Assembly (NCBI RefSeq): GCF_017916515.1
Contig: NZ_JAFMTA010000001.1
Coordinates: 3,089,127 to 3,153,126 of the forward strand
Origin: Naasia sp. SYSU D00948
Lineage (GTDB): Bacteria; Actinomycetota; Actinomycetes; Actinomycetales; Microbacteriaceae
DNA length: 64,000 bases
Direction of reading: 5' to 3'
Shown: in pieces, positions 60,621-64,000 of the stretch
How the letters are laid out: each line of letters begins with the position of its first letter
Position numbering within the stretch: position 1 is the first letter of the stretch
Program-made: the position numbers and the translations under genes
The notes under the pieces: generated by a model
Databases searched by the model: none
What the model was told of the DNA's origin: nothing
The model's input: the letters and a program-made list of their open reading frames with translations, nothing else

Positions 60621-60767
60621 ATGCGATTTTTGTGGTTCCCGTCAGCTGCAGTCCCGCTCGGTTCTGGGGTCGCCGGCTCACCATTTCGGTTGACGCGGGC
60701 GCCGGACGAGGAGACGATCGAGTTTGTCAGGCGAGGTGTCTTCGGTGAGGGGGGCTTCGGTGGCTGA
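60621..60767 (+). CDS. 48-residue ORF coupled to the caspase-like gene
   Basis: MRFLWFPSAAVPLGSGVAGS, ending RRGVFGEGGFGG. It follows the second att-adjacent module immediately and its last eight bases overlap the start of the large gene (GTGGCTGA). The ribosome site is weak (GGGGACC). The overlap and size recall small partner genes of NTPase-effector conflict systems, but the sequence matches none I know. It may be the decayed end of a longer gene cut by recombination. Confidence 0.4.
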   Translation: MRFLWFPSAAVPLGSGVAGSPFRLTRAPDEETIEFVRRGVFGEGGFGG

Positions 60768-63700
60768 CTGGGCAGGGGCCTTCCTCGGCGTCGGTGTGAG
60801 CTCCTATGCCTCTGCTGAGTTGCCGGAGTTGCCGCGTGCAGTGGCCGATGTTGAGGCGGTGGCGGAAGCGCTGCCTGAGGAATTTGCCCGCGTGGTACTT
60901 CGAAATCCAGACAGATTGTCCGTTGGTACCGAGTTGGAGCACCTCGCTGACCTCGTCTCCGCGGCAGGCGCCCGAGCCTTGGTGGTGATGTGGAGCGGCC
61001 ACGCTTACCCCTCAAGAGTCGGGGGCCTCCGATTGTTGACATCGGACTCGCGCAACCTGGTGCTTGGTGGTGTGTCGGCTGCGGAGGTGATGGGCGCCGC
61101 GGCACTAAGCGGGGCTGAACAGGTTCTGCTGCTGCTGGATGCTTCCTACTCGGGGGAGGCGGTTGATGCGACGCTGGCTGGTGCCGAGTTGCTGCGGAAC
61201 CGACTCCCGGAGGCGTCGCAGACGTGGTTTGGCGTGTTGACCTCATGTTCGCCATCGGAAGTGGCCCGTGACGGGCTTTTCGGGCAAGTGGTGTTGCGGT
61301 TGCTGCGTCAGGGCCCCACTGATGCGCAGTTGAAGTTGCGGTGGTCTCGGCACAACCGGTGGCTGCGCGGGGATGACTTTTGTGACGCCGTGTTGAAGGA
61401 GTGGCCGTCGAACGTGCAGTCGCCCAGCTTCCAGGGCTGGGGCAGTGCCGGGTTCTTGTTGCCGAATCCCTTGTGGCTGCCGGGGGCACCCGTCTCGGTC
61501 GTGGAGCATCTGCTGCTGGCAGCTCGAGGTGGGGCGACTGTGAACGAAGCGTCGGCGTTCACCGGGCGGGTGGCCGAGGTCGACACGGTCGTCTCCTGGG
61601 TGCGGGCGGGCGAGCCGGGGATCCAGGTCGTGACCGGGTCCGACGGGACGGGCAAGTCGGCAATCTTGGGCCGGGTGGTGTCGTTGGCCGACCCTGGCGA
61701 GCGGGCACGGCTGATCGAGCAGAGTGGGCCGGAACTCGGCCACGCCGACCCCGGTGTTGGGTCGGTGCACGCCCACGTGTACGCGCGAGGGTTGACCGCG
61801 GATCGCATGGCTGAACTCGTCGGTGAGCAGTTAACCGCGGCCGGGGTGCTTCGCCCGGTTGTCGGCGCCCGCAATGCGCTGCTCTTGGTTCGGGAGCTGC
61901 AGCAACGCGCCACCTCCGGTCGGGGGTGGCCGTTGCCAGTGCTGGTTGTGGACGGGTTGGACGAGGCGAGCGGCGAAGCTTCCACCATCGTGCACCAGCT
62001 GCTTGCCCGGCTGGCGCACTACGCCACGGTGATCGTGGCTACGCGGGACGTGCTTTTCCCGGAGGGGCCCTCTTTGGTGGCTCGGCTCACGCCGGAAGGT
62101 CCGGGCGTGGATTTGGATGATCCAGCCGTTGCCGCCCGTGGGCTGGTGGACCTGCGTGAGTATGTCATTCGCCGACTGGAGGGCGTTGTCGCACTGATGG
62201 ATCCCGCCGCGGTCGCGGAACGGTTGGTGGAGTCTCTTCAGGGTGAGCAGCCGTTCTTGTTGGCCCGGATCGTCACCGCCCAGTTGCGGGCCCGGCCCCT
62301 GGATACAACCGCGGCGGGCTGGGAGAGGGAGTTAGCAGGGTCGGTAGAGCAAGCGTTCAACGCCGACCTGGCCGACGTCCGGGCGCCCACGCACCGGCCG
62401 CTGCCGGAAGGGGCGGATGCGGCGGAGCTAGCCCGTGCACTGCTGGCAGCGTTGCCATGGGCGTACGGTGCGGGGTTTCCAGACGACGAGTGGATCACTG
62501 TGGCCGCTGCCCGCGCCCCCGACCTGGGCCTCAGGCGTGAGGACCTTACTTGGGTGCTCGAGCAGGCTGGGCGGTACGTTGTCCAGGACGGCGAGGGCGG
62601 GCAGGCGGTGTACCGGCTGCTCCACCAGTCCCTGGCCGAGTTGCTGCGGCCCCGCCACAACGCAACGGTGCAGCAACCGTTCGATCCACGAGCATCCCTG
62701 GTCGCCCAGGCACTGCTGGACCGCTACCGGCACCTCATCGAGACAGGAGTGGACCCGGAGAATGCGGGCTACCTACGGCGGTGGGTGTGGCGACACGTCG
62801 CAGAGGCGGGTCAGCTGCTTCTCGAGGACATGCGCCGCCTCGTCGAGCACGCTCCCCAACTGCGCCCCGATGTGGCGATAGCTGACCTCAAGGTCGCTGG
62901 TGTCTTGGCCTCGCAGGGCCCCGACCAGGATGCGGTAACTCTTACGCTGGAAGCCGTCGATCTGTACCGCGAGCTGGCGGCAACCAACCCCGCCTACCAA
63001 CCCGACCTCGCCGCCGCCCTGACCAACCTCGGCGTCCGGTTGAGCGAGGTGGGCCGATATGCCGACGCGCTCGGTCCCAGCCAGGAAGCAATCGATCTTT
63101 ACCGTGAGCTGGCCGCCACCAACCCCGCCTACCAACCCGACCTCGCCAGCGCCCTGAACAACCTCGGCATCGAGCTGAGCCAGGTGGGCCGACGAACCGA
63201 TGCGCTGACCATCACCCAGCAAGCGGTGGACCTCTACCGGGAGCTGGCCGCCACCAACCCCGCCTACCAACCCGACCTCGCCAGCGCCCTGAACAACCTC
63301 GGCGTCCGGTTGAGCGAGGTGGGCCGATATGCCGACGCGTTTGCTCCCAGCCAGGAAGCAACCGATCTTTACCGGAAGCTGGCGGCCACTAACCCCGCCT
63401 ACCAACCTCACCACGCCAGGGCCCTGAACAACCTCGGCATCCAGCTGAGCCAGGTGGGCCGACGAACCGACGCGCTTGCCGTCGCCCAGCAAGCGGCCGA
63501 CCTCTACCGGGACCTGGCCGCCACCAACCCCGCCTACCAACCCCACCTCGCCAGCGCCCTGACCAACCTCGGCATCCGGCTGAGCGAGGTCGGCCGCAGC
63601 GCCGACGCGCTGGCTCCCACGCTGGAAGCGGCGGACTTGCTCCGTGAGCTGGCCGCCACCAACCCCGCCTACCAACCCCACCTCGCCAGCGCGCTGAACA

Positions 63701-64000
63701 ACCTGGGTGCCCGCCTGAGCCAGGTCGGCCGTATCGACGATGCGCTGGCCGTCACCCAGGAGGCGGCTGGACTGTACCGGCGGTTGGCCGCCACCAACCC
63801 CGCCTTCCGACCCGACCTTGCCAGCGCCCTGACCAACCTCGGCATCCAGCTGAGCGAAGTCGGTTGGCCCACCGAGGCGCGTCTCGCCACTGAGGAAGCG
63901 GTCAAGCTCTACCGGGAGCTTGCCGCCACCAACCCCGCGTTCCACCCCGACCTCGCGAGCGCCCTCAACAATCTCGGCATTCAGCTGAGCGAGGTCGGTC
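60760..64000 (+). CDS. Caspase-like (C14) - STAND NTPase - TPR protein, 3' end outside window
   Basis: At least 1080 residues. Residues 1-225: caspase fold (AFLGVGVSSYASAELPELP, RAVADVEAVAEAL, VVMWSGHAYP with His81, LLLLDASYSGEA). The catalytic Cys position is Ser129 (TCC, 61144-61146). Residues about 270-600: STAND NTPase with Walker A GSDGTGKSAIL (from 293), Walker B LPVLVVDGLDEAS and VIVATRDV, then a winged-helix-type HQSLAELL. From 735: TPRs of 45 residues. The GTG at 60760 has GAGGGGGG 5 bases upstream; GTG 60745 is possible. Such architectures act in prokaryotic immunity: TPR/STAND senses and oligomerises, the caspase domain executes. With Ser for Cys the protease may be inactive or altered. 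Confidence 0.88.
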   Translation, partial: MADWAGAFLGVGVSSYASAELPELPRAVADVEAVAEALPEEFARVVLRNPDRLSVGTELEHLADLVSAAGARALVVMWSGHAYPSRVGGLRLLTSDSRNLVLGGVSAAEVMGAAALSGAEQVLLLLDASYSGEAVDATLAGAELLRNRLPEASQTWFGVLTSCSPSEVARDGLFGQVVLRLLRQGPTDAQLKLRWSRHNRWLRGDDFCDAVLKEWPSNVQSPSFQGWGSAGFLLPNPLWLPGAPVSVVEHLLLAARGGATVNEASAFTGRVAEVDTVVSWVRAGEPGIQVVTGSDGTGKSAILGRVVSLADPGERARLIEQSGPELGHADPGVGSVHAHVYARGLTADRMAELVGEQLTAAGVLRPVVGARNALLLVRELQQRATSGRGWPLPVLVVDGLDEASGEASTIVHQLLARLAHYATVIVATRDVLFPEGPSLVARLTPEGPGVDLDDPAVAARGLVDLREYVIRRLEGVVALMDPAAVAERLVESLQGEQPFLLARIVTAQLRARPLDTTAAGWERELAGSVEQAFNADLADVRAPTHRPLPEGADAAELARALLAALPWAYGAGFPDDEWITVAAARAPDLGLRREDLTWVLEQAGRYVVQDGEGGQAVYRLLHQSLAELLRPRHNATVQQPFDPRASLVAQALLDRYRHLIETGVDPENAGYLRRWVWRHVAEAGQLLLEDMRRLVEHAPQLRPDVAIADLKVAGVLASQGPDQDAVTLTLEAVDLYRELAATNPAYQPDLAAALTNLGVRLSEVGRYADALGPSQEAIDLYRELAATNPAYQPDLASALNNLGIELSQVGRRTDALTITQQAVDLYRELAATNPAYQPDLASALNNLGVRLSEVGRYADAFAPSQEATDLYRKLAATNPAYQPHHARALNNLGIQLSQVGRRTDALAVAQQAADLYRDLAATNPAYQPHLASALTNLGIRLSEVGRSADALAPTLEAADLLRELAATNPAYQPHLASALNNLGARLSQVGRIDDALAVTQEAAGLYRRLAATNPAFRPDLASALTNLGIQLSEVGWPTEARLATEEAVKLYRELAATNPAFHPDLASALNNLGIQLSEVG
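62962..64000 (+). repeat. 135-bp tandem repeats coding TPRs
   Basis: Units begin at 62962, 63097, 63232, 63367, 63502, 63637, 63772 and 63907, all exactly 135 bases apart. Most keep GAGCTGGCCGCCACCAACCC and CTACCAACCC nearly unchanged. Units 1 and 3, and units 2 and 4, resemble each other more than neighbours do (VGRYADA against VGRRTDA), giving a 270-bp higher-order period. The array continues past the edge. Confidence 0.9.

Larger units (their letters stand above)
59210..64000. mobile_element. Left part of a tRNA-Pro integrated genomic island
   Basis: Begins at the tRNA-Pro remnant and runs past the right edge. Signs: att-type tRNA fragment at the boundary, two copies of an att-adjacent module, small partial-looking genes, lower and more uneven GC than to the left, and a large conflict-type gene as cargo. 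No integrase lies in the window; it should be found near the other end. Confidence 0.65.

Noticed and set aside
62962-64000. Regular repeats resembling a CRISPR array
   Set aside because: Units are 135 bp without spacers, in frame and coding TPR; they are protein repeats.

Overview
The window comes from a high-GC actinobacterium. Most of it is visibly above 70% GC, GTG starts are common, many genes have a TANNNT -10 hexamer 6-7 bases before the start codon (leaderless transcripts), and the gene content (F420-type flavin/deazaflavin protein, tandem AfsR/SARP regulators, DUF5997 next to a LysR-type substrate-binding domain, DUF7882-like and DUF1918-like small proteins, MetS/NSS transporter) fits Microbacteriaceae (Rathayibacter/Clavibacter/Curtobacterium relatives). 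That placement is inference from gene content, not from a marker gene. There is no rRNA gene, no complete tRNA gene and no CRISPR array.

Layout. 1-4450: membrane phospholipid enzyme (partial), a secreted lipoprotein, an HtrA-like lipoprotein protease, and a protealysin-like M4 protease with its emfourin-type inhibitor gene overlapping it. 4506-11932: repeat protein, NUDIX-NYN fusion, two tandem paralogous AfsR-type regulators and a small unknown gene. Four minus-strand promoters here (upstream of 1202, 3006, 11490, 11932) share one layout: direct heptamers TGCAATC with an 11-bp period about 52-69 bases before a leaderless start, the pattern expected for an OmpR/SARP-type activator. 12033-15611: methylcitrate-cycle operon prpD-prpB-prpC. 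15632-28615: CopD-CtaG fusion, a gene with an SOS-box-like operator, a circularly permuted amine-oxidase-like lipoprotein, a PrmC-like methyltransferase, a double FKBP lipoprotein, FHA protein, cold-shock protein, Mn catalase, glycosyltransferase, F420-binding protein, Ser/Thr kinase-GAF fusion and amino-acid permease. 28733-30312: small genes of unknown function. 31148-35747: long-chain olefin (beta-lactone/alkene) operon oleA-oleBC-oleD with 4-bp overlaps. 35905-49673: housekeeping and stress genes (S4 protein, zinc peptidase, DUF4097, HerA-like ATPase, 5'-3' exonuclease, MetS/NSS transporter, TerC). 49735-58955: two SRPBCC proteins, two exopolysaccharide-type glycosyltransferases, a PEP-synthase/rifampicin-phosphotransferase-like enzyme, a hemerythrin-like protein and a secreted CHRD protein.

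From 59210 to the right edge the sequence changes character. A 34-base remnant of the 3' end of a tRNA-Pro gene, followed by that tRNA's own terminator, marks the left boundary of an integrated element; base composition drops in AT-richer patches and genes are sparse or partial. A second, diverged copy of the att-adjacent block lies at 60505-60620. Just beyond it a 48-codon ORF is translationally coupled to the most striking gene of the window: a protein of at least 1080 residues joining a caspase-like (C14) domain, a STAND NTPase and a nearly identical array of 45-residue TPRs, cut off by the window end. Its caspase motif reads SGH ... DASYSG, that is, the catalytic cysteine is a serine. It looks like a conflict or abortive-infection module carried on a tRNA-targeted island.
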